DNA of 51,540 nt from Oxalobacteraceae bacterium OM1 (GCA_004570315.1 SPQI01000183.1:1-51540), one strand, 5' to 3'; shown: positions 34,781 to 44,352, numbered from the stretch's first letter. Made by a program: numbers and translations. Notes: generated from the letters alone by a model not told the origin.

Positions 34781-35191
34781 ATGTCATTTCACCAGTCTGT
34801 CGTTTGGGTCAGTCAAGAAAAAGCGCATGTGATGCACTTGGACCCGTCTTCGCCGACAGCAAAGACAATGGTCATCCAGTCGCAGCACCAGCTTGACCGG
34901 TTGGCGCACAAGAAGCACGCGACTGGGGGGCGACTTCATCATGAAGCGGAGCAGTTCTACGAACAGGTTTCCCTGGCGCTCTGGGGAACGTCCGAAGTCC
35001 TGGTCGTCGGTCCCGATACCGCAAAGGACGAACTCGTCGACCATATCAGGCGTTGCAATATGCCTTTGGCCGAACGGATATTGCACGTCGAGGCGCGCAC
35101 GCGGCATACCGATCAGGAACTCATGGAATTTGCGCAGGAATTCTTCCGGAACGACGATCGGGAGGTGGTTCAACAAAATGATTTCGGTTGA
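34781..35191 (+). CDS. eRF1/Dom34-domain-like protein
   Basis: A 136-residue protein from the ATG at 34781, behind AAAGGAGG. The pattern AHVMHLDPSS, then LHHEAEQFYEQVSLALWGTS, EVLVVGPDTAKDELVDHI and ILHVEARTRHTDQELMEFA resembles the second domain of eukaryotic-type release factor eRF1/Dom34, the bacterial eRF1 (baeRF) group. These are thought to act on stalled ribosomes or RNA. It lacks the other eRF1 domains, so its action is uncertain. Confidence 0.68.
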   Translation: MSFHQSVVWVSQEKAHVMHLDPSSPTAKTMVIQSQHQLDRLAHKKHATGGRLHHEAEQFYEQVSLALWGTSEVLVVGPDTAKDELVDHIRRCNMPLAERILHVEARTRHTDQELMEFAQEFFRNDDREVVQQNDFG

Positions 35192-35374
35192 GCGTTTCCT
35201 CGTGCGCACGGCGGCATGGCGTGATGCTGGCACGCAGAGCTGAAACAACGAGTCAAGCTCGATGAAGATCGGGTTTTCACGACCAGGGCAGTCATCGGGC
35301 GCCAAGTCAGCCGCATGACCGGGCTGATCCCTCCTAGCGTGGGACTACTGGCGTGTGGTGGCCGTATGGTGGTT

Positions 35375-37447
35375 CTAGTGATTTAAGAGATGCAGGAATT
35401 CGTCAGCGGGCACGGGTGAGCTAAAAAAATTGCCTTGCCCTTCCTCGCAGTTATGCGCGCTTAAAAAAGCAAATTGCTCCGGTGTCTCCACCCCTTCAGC
35501 GATAACCCTTTGTTTAAGGCTGGTGCCCATTCCAATAACCGCATTCACGATAATGCCGTTCTCCGTTCCGAGAGAGATATCCTGGACAAAGGACTTGTCG
35601 ATTTTTAGGACGTCTATCTTAAATTGGCTTAGGTAGCTCAGGCTGGAATATCCGGTGCCGAAATCGTCGACCGCAATTCGTATTCCTTCTGCCTTCAGGG
35701 CATCAAGCACCTTCCGGCTTGACTCGACATTGCGCATCAATGCAGTTTCCGTCAGCTCGAGCTCCAGGGATGCCGGGTCTAAACCGGTTTCCCGTAGCAT
35801 GTCACGCAGGAATTGGTAGAAGTCCTTGCTGCGGAACTCGATGGCCGAGATATTGACAGCGATGGAAAGCGGACGCATGCCGTTATCAAACCACGCTTTG
35901 GCTTGCGTGCAGGCTTGACGCAGCACGGACTGGCCGATTGGAACAATGAGGCCGCACTCTTCTGCAATCGGAATAAATGCGTCCGGCAATATGAGTCCCT
36001 TACTCGGGTGACGCCAGCGAATCAATGCTTCGACACCGGTAATTTCGCGGGACTTCAAATTCACCTTGGGTTGGTAATGCAGGACAAATTCGTTGCGCTC
36101 AAGGGCCAGTCGCAGGTCAGCCTCGATAGACTGCCGCTGAACGGCGCGCACATTCATTTCCTCTTTAAAGAACTGGAAGGTGGCGCGCCCTTTTTCCTTG
36201 GCGTGGTACATCGCAATGTCCGCGGATTTCACCAACGTATCCGTATCGCGTCCGTCAGCCGGATATAAACTGATGCCAATGCTCGTAGTGACGTGCAGCT
36301 CATGTCCGCCCAGATGATGTGGCTGCGCGAGCGCGCGCAAAATTTTTTCCGCTGCAGACATAGCGTCTTCCGCCTGCGTCTCTTCCAGCACCAAAATCAC
36401 AAACTCGTCACCGCCCTGGCGGCTCACCGTGTCCGAATGGCGCACCTGGGCGACCAAGCGGTCAGCAACCGATTTCAAGAGCATGTCGCCAGTCGCGTGC
36501 CCGAGCGAGTCGTTAATATGCTTAAAGTTATCCAGGTCGAGATAGAGCAGTGCGAGACTAGCGCCGTGGCGTTCGGCATAAGCGATTGCCTGATTAAGGC
36601 GGTCAGTCAACAGCAATCGGTTCGGTAGCCCGGTAAGGTAGTCGTGCTGTGCCAGATGGGCCATTTTCTGCACCATGGCGTTCATTTCGGATGTGTCGTG
36701 AAACGTCACTACCGCCCCTATCACGTTGGCACGCTGATTAAAAATAGGCGCCACCGAATCTTCAATTGGGGTCTTGTATCCGTCCTTTCGAACCAAGACG
36801 GAGTTGGCGTACAGTCCCATGGGCTTCCCTTGCTGCATCACAAGGTCGACCGGGTTGCGTGCCGGCTCCAACGTGGTTCCGTCGACGAGGTTTAATATCT
36901 CAGCCACCGGCCGACCCATTGCGTCATCGCGTACCCAGCCAGTTAAGCGCTCTGCTTCCTTGTTGAGGTACGTGACGTTCCCAGCGACATCAGTGCTCAA
37001 GACGCCGTCGCCGATGGACTCTAATGTGACACGCGCCCGCTCTCGTTCGGCAAAGAGCGCGTCTTCCACCCGTTTGCGATGGACGACATTGCGCAATGCC
37101 TGCGGTACCAGAGAAGTGCGAAAGTACCCCTTGGTCAAAAAGCCCTGTGCTCCGCGTTGTACCGCTTCAACTGCAAGTTCGTCGTCTTCCGCCGGGCTGA
37201 GAGTCACAATTGGTATCGGGGACGCCTCCTTAAATAACACGTCGAAGGTGGCAATGCCTTGGCTATCCGGTAGGAACAAATCCACCAGGATGATATCGAT
37301 TTCGCCTTGTTTGACGCGCGTGATTCCATCAGATAGTGAACGTACCCATTCAGTAGCAAACGGGCCGTCTTCTGCCGTCTCGAGCGTATTACCGATGACT
37401 TGTGCGTCCTCCGCCCCGCCTGTGATTATCAAGACCGTATTCGACAC
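35375..37447 (-). CDS. REC-PAS-GGDEF-EAL response regulator (cyclic-di-GMP)
   Basis: A 690-residue protein. An N-terminal receiver has the phospho-Asp in IDIILVDLFLPDSQG. A PAS domain follows (RVTLESIGDGVLSTDVAGNV). The GGDEF domain keeps RQGGDEFVIL and the substrate segment DLDNFKHINDSLGH. The EAL domain keeps GVEALIRW, VNISAIEF, DDFGTGYSS and KIDKSFV. Both a cyclase and a phosphodiesterase may be active; which dominates is unclear. The C-terminal GQGNFFSSPVPADEF differs slightly from the usual QGYYFSRP. The GTG at 37447 directly follows AAAGGAGG. It is unlinked to any nearby kinase on the same strand. Confidence 0.93.
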   Translation of the reverse strand: MSNTVLIITGGAEDAQVIGNTLETAEDGPFATEWVRSLSDGITRVKQGEIDIILVDLFLPDSQGIATFDVLFKEASPIPIVTLSPAEDDELAVEAVQRGAQGFLTKGYFRTSLVPQALRNVVHRKRVEDALFAERERARVTLESIGDGVLSTDVAGNVTYLNKEAERLTGWVRDDAMGRPVAEILNLVDGTTLEPARNPVDLVMQQGKPMGLYANSVLVRKDGYKTPIEDSVAPIFNQRANVIGAVVTFHDTSEMNAMVQKMAHLAQHDYLTGLPNRLLLTDRLNQAIAYAERHGASLALLYLDLDNFKHINDSLGHATGDMLLKSVADRLVAQVRHSDTVSRQGGDEFVILVLEETQAEDAMSAAEKILRALAQPHHLGGHELHVTTSIGISLYPADGRDTDTLVKSADIAMYHAKEKGRATFQFFKEEMNVRAVQRQSIEADLRLALERNEFVLHYQPKVNLKSREITGVEALIRWRHPSKGLILPDAFIPIAEECGLIVPIGQSVLRQACTQAKAWFDNGMRPLSIAVNISAIEFRSKDFYQFLRDMLRETGLDPASLELELTETALMRNVESSRKVLDALKAEGIRIAVDDFGTGYSSLSYLSQFKIDVLKIDKSFVQDISLGTENGIIVNAVIGMGTSLKQRVIAEGVETPEQFAFLSAHNCEEGQGNFFSSPVPADEFLHLLNH

Positions 37448-37462
37448 GTGTCCTCCTTTCAA

Positions 37463-37943
37463 TCAAGCAGCCGAGTCATTTCCGGTCAACACTCCACAGT
37501 TCCAAAAGGGAGGAAGCGCAGTTCGGTGTAATGAACGGAAAGAAATTCGACTCCAACAGTGTTGGTAAATTCAAATGCTCATATCAAGTTGCTTTGTGCA
37601 CGCGACGAGTCACTCAGAAGGACTGCGGGCCCTGTAGCCGGGCAAGAGGAAGGGGGCGGCTGGTAGCAGCAGAAGGTCCGCATTGTCGTCGACCAATTGC
37701 ACCCTGTGTCGGCACTCACACAGTGTCGGCGCACTTCCTGGCGCAACGGCACTAGACTACGCCGGAGGTGGCCGCGCCGTAAGGGTTATAGCAGCGCATC
37801 CTGCCACAATCGACAATCGCTCTACGCCATACGCGACCACCCACCCTGGTCGATTGGGCCGTTGCTTGATTTCCCGGGCGGTGGGTATCTCAGCGCTTCA
37901 AGGTTTGCGGGAGAACCGGCGACGTTTGCCTCATTGGGGTCAT
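37463..37943. other. Gene-free stretch
   Basis: About 480 bases between two minus-strand genes with no credible gene. Short open frames here lack a ribosome binding site and have arginine-rich, non-protein-like composition. The upstream part probably holds the promoter of the GGDEF-EAL gene. Confidence 0.5.
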
Positions 37944-38363
37944 TCAATCCCGAGTCAACATATGCCTCGGCATAAGCTCGCGTAGCAGGCATACCAGCGT
38001 GCGGAATTCATCGGGCCGCGCGATGGGGGCGTGGGCCCCGAGCGCCCGTGCCTCCGCGAACACCGGACCATCCAGTGCCGAAGAAAAGAGGACAACCGGT
38101 GTGCCAGCGAATGCGGGGAGGGTGCGCATGCGCCGCAAAACGTCCAGGCCGCTCAGGAACTGCAGCTTCATGCCGAGAAAAACGATGGAGACAGGACCCG
38201 GATTGCCTTCTGCGTTCGACGCTTCTTCAAACCACCGCACGGCTTCGGCGCCATCATTGGCGACCGCGAGGATATGGTCGATTCCGATTTCTTTAAGGGC
38301 GAGCGCTATCAGCTCGATGTCACGGGCGAATTCTTCGGCAACGAATACAACGGGTCTGGTCAT
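37944..38363 (-). CDS. Pseudo-receiver protein lacking the phospho-acceptor Asp
   Basis: A 139-residue receiver-fold protein. The acidic pocket is weak (FVAEEFARD). Where a receiver has its phospho-accepting Asp the sequence reads VSIVFLGMKLQFLSGLDVL, with Gly in place of Asp. A Ser (VVLFSSALDG) is kept at the switch position, and the conserved Lys region reads APIARPDEF with no Lys. It therefore cannot be phosphorylated in the normal way and may work as a constitutive or protein-binding module. It is divergent from the true response regulator at 38524. Confidence 0.8.
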   Translation of the reverse strand: MTRPVVFVAEEFARDIELIALALKEIGIDHILAVANDGAEAVRWFEEASNAEGNPGPVSIVFLGMKLQFLSGLDVLRRMRTLPAFAGTPVVLFSSALDGPVFAEARALGAHAPIARPDEFRTLVCLLRELMPRHMLTRD

Positions 38364-38523
38364 TCTTCAACGCGCGAAGGATTAAGACGACGGTGGATGC
38401 GTGCCCGAATTTTACCGGAGGCGAACGCGCTGGGCAGCAATGAAGGCCGCTCGCATTTGCCTCGAACCGATTGCGCAACGTGGTGTCCCTTTTGTAAGGG
38501 GCCATGCATTGCGAATTCTTATA

Positions 38524-38934
38524 ATGGCTTATTTTGAGAAACCGGTAGCAAACCTCCCTGACGGAACCGGGCCGCCAGACATAGTCCAACGCAAGGTTTT
38601 ATTAGTCGACGACAATCTTGACCTTCTCGGGCTTGCCATCGACATTCTCCAAATCCTCGGCCACGAAGTTATCGGGGCTAATAATGCGGAAGAAGCACTC
38701 GACGCGCTGCGCTTGGCACCCGACATACAGGTGCTTATCAGCGATGTAATGATGCCGGGCATGAGCGGAATTGAGCTGGGCCGGCAGGCGCGGCTGCTAT
38801 ACCCCAGACTGCTTGTGCTGTTGGTATCAGGACGTGCCGACCTGGTTGCCGCCGAGGTTAGATCCAACGACTTCGACTTCCTTCCCAAACCCTACCGTAT
38901 CGCCGACGTCGAGACGTATCTGGCGCGATCTTAG
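38524..38934 (+). CDS. Single-domain response regulator
   Basis: A 136-residue, receiver-only protein. The acidic pair is VLLVDDNLD, the phospho-Asp is in LISDVMMPGMSG, the switch residue is in LVSGRAD and the Lys is in FLPKPYR, so phosphorylation is plausible. It carries no output domain. Its stop codon overlaps the stop of the convergent kinase gene. It is strikingly like the receiver at 48733: both end with DFDFxPKPYRxxD. Confidence 0.88.
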   Translation: MAYFEKPVANLPDGTGPPDIVQRKVLLVDDNLDLLGLAIDILQILGHEVIGANNAEEALDALRLAPDIQVLISDVMMPGMSGIELGRQARLLYPRLLVLLVSGRADLVAAEVRSNDFDFLPKPYRIADVETYLARS

Positions 38935-40085
38935 CCGCCTGCGGCGCTGGCCGATGCCTTCGCCTTGCGAGGAAGCCGGACGATAAAGGTGGTCCCGTCA
39001 GCGTCGTTCGAGGTCACGGCAATCGTACCGCCATGCGCCTCGGCAATCTCGCGCGCGATGTACAGTCCCAGACCCAAGCTGGTCCGCGGGCGGACGTCCG
39101 TCTCATTGACTGGCAGCTGAATCAGCGGCGCAAAGATGCAAGCAAGGGAGGCTGCGGGAATCGCAGGTCCGTAGTTGTGGACCTTGACCACGATGTCGTC
39201 TGCCTCAGCGTGCACAGCTAATGTCACCGGCGACTCCTTTTGCCCGTACTGGCCGGCGTTACAAAGCAGGTTGTTGAGCAGTTGCTGGACCCGGACGCGG
39301 TCGAGCGTACCCGTCAATTCCGCACCAAGGTCCGTCCCGAAGCGGTGGTCCGGATGAAGGACGCTCGCTGCGTCAATCGCTGCCTGACACATATCTCTTA
39401 AGTCGATCGGTTCGCACTTGAGCGGAATGCCGCTTCCAAGATGCTTGCGCGCATAGCCGAGCAGGTTCTCCACCATCGAGCTCATGAATATCGCGCTGCG
39501 TTTGACGTTGGCACCGACTTGCGCGGCTTTCTTCTGTTCGAGGTTTGGTCGAGCGAACAGGTCTCCCGCCAAGGTGATAGTCGACAACGGCGTGCGCAGG
39601 TCATGCCCCAGGATGGCAAGAAACAAGTCACGGGTGTACTCGGTCCGGTTGGAGAACGCCACGACGGACTCGGCCAAGGCTTGGTCAACCGCTTCATTGA
39701 AGCGCATGAGTTGATTGACGGTGTTGTCGTCCATTTGCCTGACGTAAGGCAGCCAAAGACGCAAGACACTCGCTCGCAGCGCCCGATATTCCGCGGTGAG
39801 CTGTAACAGCGTGAAGTCACTGGCATGGCGGCCGGCACCGTGCTGAGACGCAGCACTCTCGGTAGCCTTAGCAGGGGACGCCATGTCCTTGGACTTGTCT
39901 TCCTGTTGCTGAGTCGACTGTGCTGTCTCGATATCCCGAGCGATGTCCTTGAGCATCAGTTCAGCGTGGTCGCGGAGGTCCTCGAGCGACATCACTTGTG
40001 CTGCCGGCGTCAAGGTCCGGGCAAAGGCTTCCCAGTCGGTCAGAATCTCTTGCATGTGCTCACGGATGAAGCGGGACAACATCAT
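38931..40085 (-). CDS. Sensor histidine kinase with N-terminal RsbRD-like domain
   Basis: A 384-residue soluble kinase. Residues 1-150 form a helical domain (LSRFIREHMQEILTDWEAFA, LRDHAELMLKDIARDI) like those of RsbR-type sensors. The phospho-acceptor motif is LGHDLRTPLSTI and the ATP-binding part keeps LLNNLLCNAGQYGQ, VHNYGPAIP and LGLGLYIAREIAEAHGG. No membrane helix is present, so it senses an internal signal. It converges with the receiver-only gene at 38524, a likely partner. The ATG at 40085 follows a GGAG. Confidence 0.9.
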   Translation of the reverse strand: MMLSRFIREHMQEILTDWEAFARTLTPAAQVMSLEDLRDHAELMLKDIARDIETAQSTQQQEDKSKDMASPAKATESAASQHGAGRHASDFTLLQLTAEYRALRASVLRLWLPYVRQMDDNTVNQLMRFNEAVDQALAESVVAFSNRTEYTRDLFLAILGHDLRTPLSTITLAGDLFARPNLEQKKAAQVGANVKRSAIFMSSMVENLLGYARKHLGSGIPLKCEPIDLRDMCQAAIDAASVLHPDHRFGTDLGAELTGTLDRVRVQQLLNNLLCNAGQYGQKESPVTLAVHAEADDIVVKVHNYGPAIPAASLACIFAPLIQLPVNETDVRPRTSLGLGLYIAREIAEAHGGTIAVTSNDADGTTFIVRLPRKAKASASAAGG

Positions 40086-40136
40086 TGCAGCACTCCAGGA
40101 AATTACGTACAGCATTGTGACAGGTCGGACAACGTC

Positions 40137-40406
40137 TCAGGAAAAGCCTGACTGTTTATCGGACCAAATCTCAATTCGACCAACCGTGGTGGTTGTACGT
40201 GCGCGAATCTCGGCTTGCTCTTCTGGCGACAGCACGGTGCGAATCGTCGACAGCTGCCGCGGCCGCCTTCGCAGCGTCCAATCGCAATAGGGACAGATTA
40301 ACTGCCCCCGCTCGGGGTAGCCGTCAAAGCCTTGGCGTACGTGATAAATGCCGCCGCAGCCAGCATTGGGGCAGGCGATGTAGTAGACATGCTCACCGTA
40401 GTCCAT
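40137..40406 (-). CDS. Zinc-ribbon miniprotein, copy 1
   Basis: An 89-residue protein from the ATG at 40406. Cysteines form two pairs: CPNAGCGG in the first 20 residues and CPYCDW near residue 38, a zinc-ribbon pattern with an acidic C-terminal helix (SPEEQAEIRART). It is similar in layout to the 72-residue protein at 48440-48658. Both sit next to kinase/receiver genes. The function is unknown. Confidence 0.72.
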   Translation of the reverse strand: MDYGEHVYYIACPNAGCGGIYHVRQGFDGYPERGQLICPYCDWTLRRRPRQLSTIRTVLSPEEQAEIRARTTTTVGRIEIWSDKQSGFS

Positions 40407-40906
40407 ACGGTCCCCGGGCCTTGAGCTTCGCTAGCAATACGCTAACAACCGCCTTGCCGGCTCGCTTGAGCAATCGCAAGGCACAGATAGCGTCCAGCCA
40501 ACCATCAGCGCAAACTGCCAGGAGGCCTCACCCAATTTATATTGGGCAATGCGGCGCGCGAGGCGTAAGTTGTTGATTCTAATAAAATTGGGCCATCAGC
40601 TTGATAACACCCTCCGCAACACAAAAGTCGACCCGTCGATCGACCCTTGGGCGTCAAAGGTAGGTCGTTCGTCTTTACGACTTAGCATGCTGCGACTGTC
40701 CGCTTTAGGACAAGTGTGTGGTCCGCTTCGGGTTGGGCTCGGAAGTGCGCGCCGCAAATTCGAACAGAAGAAAAGCGGCGCAGAGCCGCCATTGCAACTG
40801 GACAGGCATTCGGCCGGGTGCGGCCATTAACGGACCTGAATCCTAGGCAGAGAACCACCTAGAGCGCCGAGCAAGGACCCGGGACGTGCACCTCAGCGAT
40901 TTGCGC
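40407..40906. other. Gene-free stretch
   Basis: Five hundred bases without a credible gene. It includes a GTCCGCTT...GTCCGCTTCGGGTT region near 40697-40735, which looks like the short GTCCGC-type intergenic sequences seen elsewhere in the window, and a pair of GCGGC/GCCGC runs near 40770-40790. No element identified. Confidence 0.5.
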
Positions 40907-41692
40907 TCAGACGCGCTGCCGCTGTCTTTCCCAGGCCGACATCCAGACGATCGCCACGATCATGGCGGCGGCGATCGTGAGTGACGATGAAATACGTCCC
41001 AGCGCCAGCCCGCCGTCGGTCACCGGTTTGGTCAGTGTATCGCCGAGTGTTGCGCCGAGCGGGCGGGTCAACACATAAGCTGCCCAGAACAGTACGGCGG
41101 GCGGAATCCGTTTGACCCAGAAGTGGGCCGCAGCCACGACCGCAATCAACCCGGCAAACACTAGCGCACCGCGTTCGAATCCCAGGCCCGCCGTGGTGGC
41201 AACGAAGTCCCCGAGTGCCGTGCCCAAGGTGTTCGACACCAGGATGGTCAGCCAGTAGAAAACTTCTTCTTGCTTCGTCGTAATCCGTTCGAACTCAACC
41301 TTGCCGACCACACGGTGCCATGCGTACAGCACGGCTAGGACGCCGCAAAGTAAGATCGCGGATGAGTGTACATAACCCATGCCCATGGTCCGATCGAAGA
41401 AATCCGACGTCGTCGTGCCGACCGTCGTGGTGGCGACGACCACCGCCCAGTAGGAAAACGGGTGGTAGCGGTTGGTGCGCACCTGGATCGCCAGCGTGAC
41501 GGCAAAGAACGCGAGGAAGACAAGCGTGCTGACGGCGTAGCCAAGGTTCAGCGTCATCGACAGTGCATCGCCGCCGGTTTCGCCCACTGTTGTCGCGAGG
41601 ATCTTGACCGCCCAAAACCCTAGCGTGACTTGTGGCACCTTGCTCAGAAACTCTTGGCTGGGACTTCCCTGATGTACGGACTGATTTTGCAT
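40907..41692 (-). CDS. Membrane protein with four internal repeats (COG4705-like)
   Basis: A 261-residue membrane protein with about eight helices. A motif recurs four times: FWAVKILATTVGETGGDALS, YWAVVVATTTVGTTTSDFFD, YWLTILVSNTLGTALGDF and FWAAYVLTRPLGATLGDTL. Each has an aromatic-Trp start, a Thr/Gly-rich helix and an ending acidic residue. This fourfold architecture suggests a transporter with repeated ion-binding helices. Homologues I recall are annotated as COG4705 membrane-anchored proteins of unknown function. The ATG at 41692 follows GGAG. Confidence 0.82.
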   Translation of the reverse strand: MQNQSVHQGSPSQEFLSKVPQVTLGFWAVKILATTVGETGGDALSMTLNLGYAVSTLVFLAFFAVTLAIQVRTNRYHPFSYWAVVVATTTVGTTTSDFFDRTMGMGYVHSSAILLCGVLAVLYAWHRVVGKVEFERITTKQEEVFYWLTILVSNTLGTALGDFVATTAGLGFERGALVFAGLIAVVAAAHFWVKRIPPAVLFWAAYVLTRPLGATLGDTLTKPVTDGGLALGRISSSLTIAAAMIVAIVWMSAWERQRQRV

Positions 41693-41868
41693 CTCGACTT
41701 TCTCCATTGCCGATGAAGTCGCCGGCCGCGATGGCCGGCGCGCTCGACAGTGGTAAGCATGCATTGTGCCAAATGGAGTTGCCCCAGGATAAGCGTGTCG
41801 CCCGGCGTCATGGTGATGGCTAGTGCTGCCTGTGCCCTTCGTTGCTACACGAGAGGCCTTGTGGGGTG

Positions 41869-42117
41869 TCAAAGATCATTGGCGCCCCATATCTGGTCAA
41901 TCGGTGCGATCCAGTCGCGCAGGGAAACATCTTTCGGATCCACCGTGCGCAGCACTGCGGCGTAGGGCGCTTGGAATAGCTTGATGCGCACGCGCTTGGC
42001 AGTAAGGGAAATGACCACTGCCGGCACTAATTCGTGCAATTCGGATCGCCGGTCGGTTGAATAGCGCCAAATCACGCGAGCACCAGGCACCAGCCAATGC
42101 TGTACTTGCTCAACCAT
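41869..42117 (-). CDS. Small SH3-like protein, copy 1
   Basis: An 82-residue beta-rich protein: QHWLVPGARVIWRYSTDRRS, then VPAVVISLTAKRVRIKLFQ and AAVLRTVDPKDVSLRDW. It is clearly related to the 78-residue protein at 49277-49513 (WLKPGAPVIWR, VPAVVESITPKRVRIRY, VVVRTVCAYVLTERHW). The barrel-like, basic pattern suggests a nucleic-acid- or protein-binding role. The function is unknown. Confidence 0.72.
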   Translation of the reverse strand: MVEQVQHWLVPGARVIWRYSTDRRSELHELVPAVVISLTAKRVRIKLFQAPYAAVLRTVDPKDVSLRDWIAPIDQIWGANDL

Positions 42118-42132
42118 ACGAGAATGCCCCAA

Positions 42133-42475
42133 GGGTCTGTAACCAACAGTGCAGGTTAGTGATCCTGGCAGTTGAGCGGCAGGTCATTGTGCGGCGCTAC
42201 TGATTGAAATCAAGGCTGTAGCGTGCCCCACCAAGGGGCGGGCCGGGTGCGCCGACCGAATTACGCGGCAACACGGCGGTGTAGCAAGCCAACTGGCATT
42301 GTTTTGCCAGGAGAAGACCGATGCCCGGTCGCCGGCGGTGCGTATTCTTTCCCGCATTGCAGACAGATAACCAACCGCCATGTGCATGCGCAATGGATGG
42401 CATTGGGAATCGAACCGCAAACCGTAATTTTTATGTAGATCCCGGCATCTCGCGCGGCAGTGAAGCGGCAGCGAG
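42133..42475. other. Gene-free stretch
   Basis: About 340 bases between the SH3-like gene and the broken PAP2 gene. Around 42422-42470 the sequence is loosely similar to 42680-42730 within the PAP2 remnant, so a second decayed fragment is possible. No gene is supported. Confidence 0.4.
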
Positions 42476-43044
42476 TCAACGCAATTTTTTTAATCTGGCA
42501 GCTCGGTGCGCCAGGTAGGTATGAACGCTCACGAAGCAAAGAGACAGCCAGGCCAGACCCTCGGCCATGCCGGCGAGCACGTCAGTAAGGTAATGCACGC
42601 CCAGGTAAAGTCGGCTGAATGACACCAGCAGCACCATACTCATGGCGGTCAGCACGATGGCGACGCGCGGGCATGCAGCCAGTTCGCAATTTCTACATCG
42701 ACCCGGGTCAGCGGCTCGCCGGTAGCAACGTCCTCGGCCAAGCCACCAAACAGCCAGGCGGCCACGAGGACGCTGCATGCGCCGACCGTCAGTTGCAGGC
42801 CGAGATAGCTCGCCGGGGAAAAGCGCGCCTGCAGGAAGGTGAGCTGCGGCGCCAACCGGTGCCGCCACCGGCGAATCCTTGGTTGCTCGATGGCTGTCCG
42901 CCACAGCACCTTGAGCGCCGCTTCATGGCGACAGGCCGACCGGTAGAGAACGACAACCACGAGCACACACAGTGCCATGCCGCCGAAGAATAGCCCGCCC
43001 GGACCGAGCCAGTCTGCGACTGATGCTGCCTCAGCGGCCGCCAT
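42476..43044 (-). pseudogene. Broken PAP2-family phosphatase
   Basis: The first frame (43044 to about 42650) gives two membrane helices and the N-terminal PAP2 stretch ending LTRVDVEIANWLHARASP. The C-terminal part is in another frame: VAIVLTAMSMVLLVSFSRLY with LGVHYLTDVLAG, the third phosphatase motif. The two central motifs (KxxxxxxRP and PSGH) are missing. An internal deletion with a frameshift has removed the active site. An intact PAP2 gene follows upstream on the same strand. Confidence 0.85.
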
Positions 43045-43074
43045 GGCGAAGCTCCGGCTGCCATGGCGTTGCGG

Positions 43075-43680
43075 TCAGCGGCGCACCCAGCCGCTGGCGA
43101 TCGGACGCGCGAACAGGCCGCGATAGGGCCGGCACAGCGCTTCCGTCAAGCGTGCACCGAGGCGCTTCCAGAGCGGGTTGACAGCGAGCGTCACGAGTAC
43201 GACTACGCCCAGGGCGCCAACCATATCGAGCGGGAAGTGCACGCCCAGGTAGATCCGCGCCCCGGCGACGGCAACACCCAACATCACGAATGTCCATGCC
43301 AGCAGCGAGCGCGCATTGGCGCATACCAAGGTGAGCGCGATGGCTGCGAATATCGTGCCATGGTCGCTGGGGAAAGACGGATCGGCGACATGGTGGATGT
43401 AGGTATGGCCGAGGCCGATCATGAACGGGCGCGGGTGCGGCCACACCAAGCCGATGAGCAGATTGACTGCCAGCGAGATGCCGGTCACGACTGTCGCCTT
43501 GACGGTCAGCGAGCGCTGTGCGGCGTCCCCCCACAGCCAGAAAATGAGCAAAAGCAGGGGAATGGCGATGATGGTGTCGTTGGCCAGTATGGTCGCCAGG
43601 TGGAGTCTCCAGACCGGTGTATCTGGAGCGGCGTTCAGGATCAGGAACAGGGAGTGATTGAGTGCTTCAAGCGTCGTCAT
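43075..43680 (-). CDS. PAP2-family phosphatase (undecaprenyl-diphosphatase type)
   Basis: A 201-residue, six-helix protein. The three motifs are GLVWPHPRPFM, DPSFPSDHGTIFAA and GARIYLGVHFPLDMVGA, so it is probably active. Its size and topology match BcrC/YbjG enzymes, which remove a phosphate from undecaprenyl pyrophosphate outside the membrane and recycle the carrier for wall synthesis. The ATG at 43680 is used, without a clear ribosome binding site. Confidence 0.88.
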   Translation of the reverse strand: MTTLEALNHSLFLILNAAPDTPVWRLHLATILANDTIIAIPLLLLIFWLWGDAAQRSLTVKATVVTGISLAVNLLIGLVWPHPRPFMIGLGHTYIHHVADPSFPSDHGTIFAAIALTLVCANARSLLAWTFVMLGVAVAGARIYLGVHFPLDMVGALGVVVLVTLAVNPLWKRLGARLTEALCRPYRGLFARPIASGWVRR

Positions 43681-43902
43681 AAGCAAGTAGGAAGTGCCAT
43701 GGCCATGCAGCCAAGAACTGGTCGCGTCCTAGTCGGGCTAGGTGCCTCTAGGCATTAATAGTAGCGAGCAACGCGACAGCGGCGCAATGACGTATCGCCA
43801 AGACCATGTATCCGCCGAGCGCAAAGGTTTATCAATTTGTATCCATATGGAACTGACTTGCCTTTTGGCACTCTGTCATGCATGGCTACTGCAAGGAGCT
43901 TC

Positions 43903-44352
43903 ATGCGTTTTACCAATGTGCCGGCCCGCCGAACTGACATGGTTTTGTCATGCACGATCATCGTAAATCCCGATCAGCAGATACTGCTGTGCCATGCTAC
44001 GGGGCTGCATTGCTGGGACATTCCCAAAGTCGTGCGCCACGACGCCGAAACTCCGCTTGACGCGGCTCGGCGTGCGTTGCAGGAAGAGACCGGTCTGGCG
44101 TTTGACCGGCACCTCTTCGAAGATCTTGGCTGCTTCAGCTATCAACCGCAAAAGGCACTGTACCTGTTCAAATTGCGTAGCCCAGGCGCGTTTCGCAACC
44201 TGGACCACCTGCGATGCACCAGCCACTTCATGGATCGCACCACGGGCCGGCCGATGCCGGAAATGGATGGCTTTCGGTGGGCGTCACGGCGCGACATTGC
44301 AGCGCTGTGCCCGACACCACTGGCGAGGCGCCTGCTTGCCTTGGCGTGGTAG
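43903..44352 (+). CDS. NUDIX hydrolase
   Basis: A 149-residue NUDIX protein. The box reads DAETPLDAARRALQEETGL: the EE of the catalytic helix is kept, but the RE residue pair preceding it is RA, and the leading Gly is unusual. It may still hydrolyse a nucleoside-diphosphate-type substrate, or be weakened. GGAG lies just before the ATG at 43903. The substrate cannot be inferred. The N-terminus VLSCTIIVNPDQQILLCHAT is typical. Confidence 0.8.
   Translation: MRFTNVPARRTDMVLSCTIIVNPDQQILLCHATGLHCWDIPKVVRHDAETPLDAARRALQEETGLAFDRHLFEDLGCFSYQPQKALYLFKLRSPGAFRNLDHLRCTSHFMDRTTGRPMPEMDGFRWASRRDIAALCPTPLARRLLALAW

Noticed and set aside
35192-35374. A possible small gene between the eRF1-like and GGDEF-EAL genes
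   Set aside because: No start with a ribosome binding site and no protein-like frame.
40549-40830. A 93-residue frame in the 40407-40906 gap
   Set aside because: Arg/Leu/Ser-rich with no domain, no ribosome binding site and overlapping repeat-like sequence.
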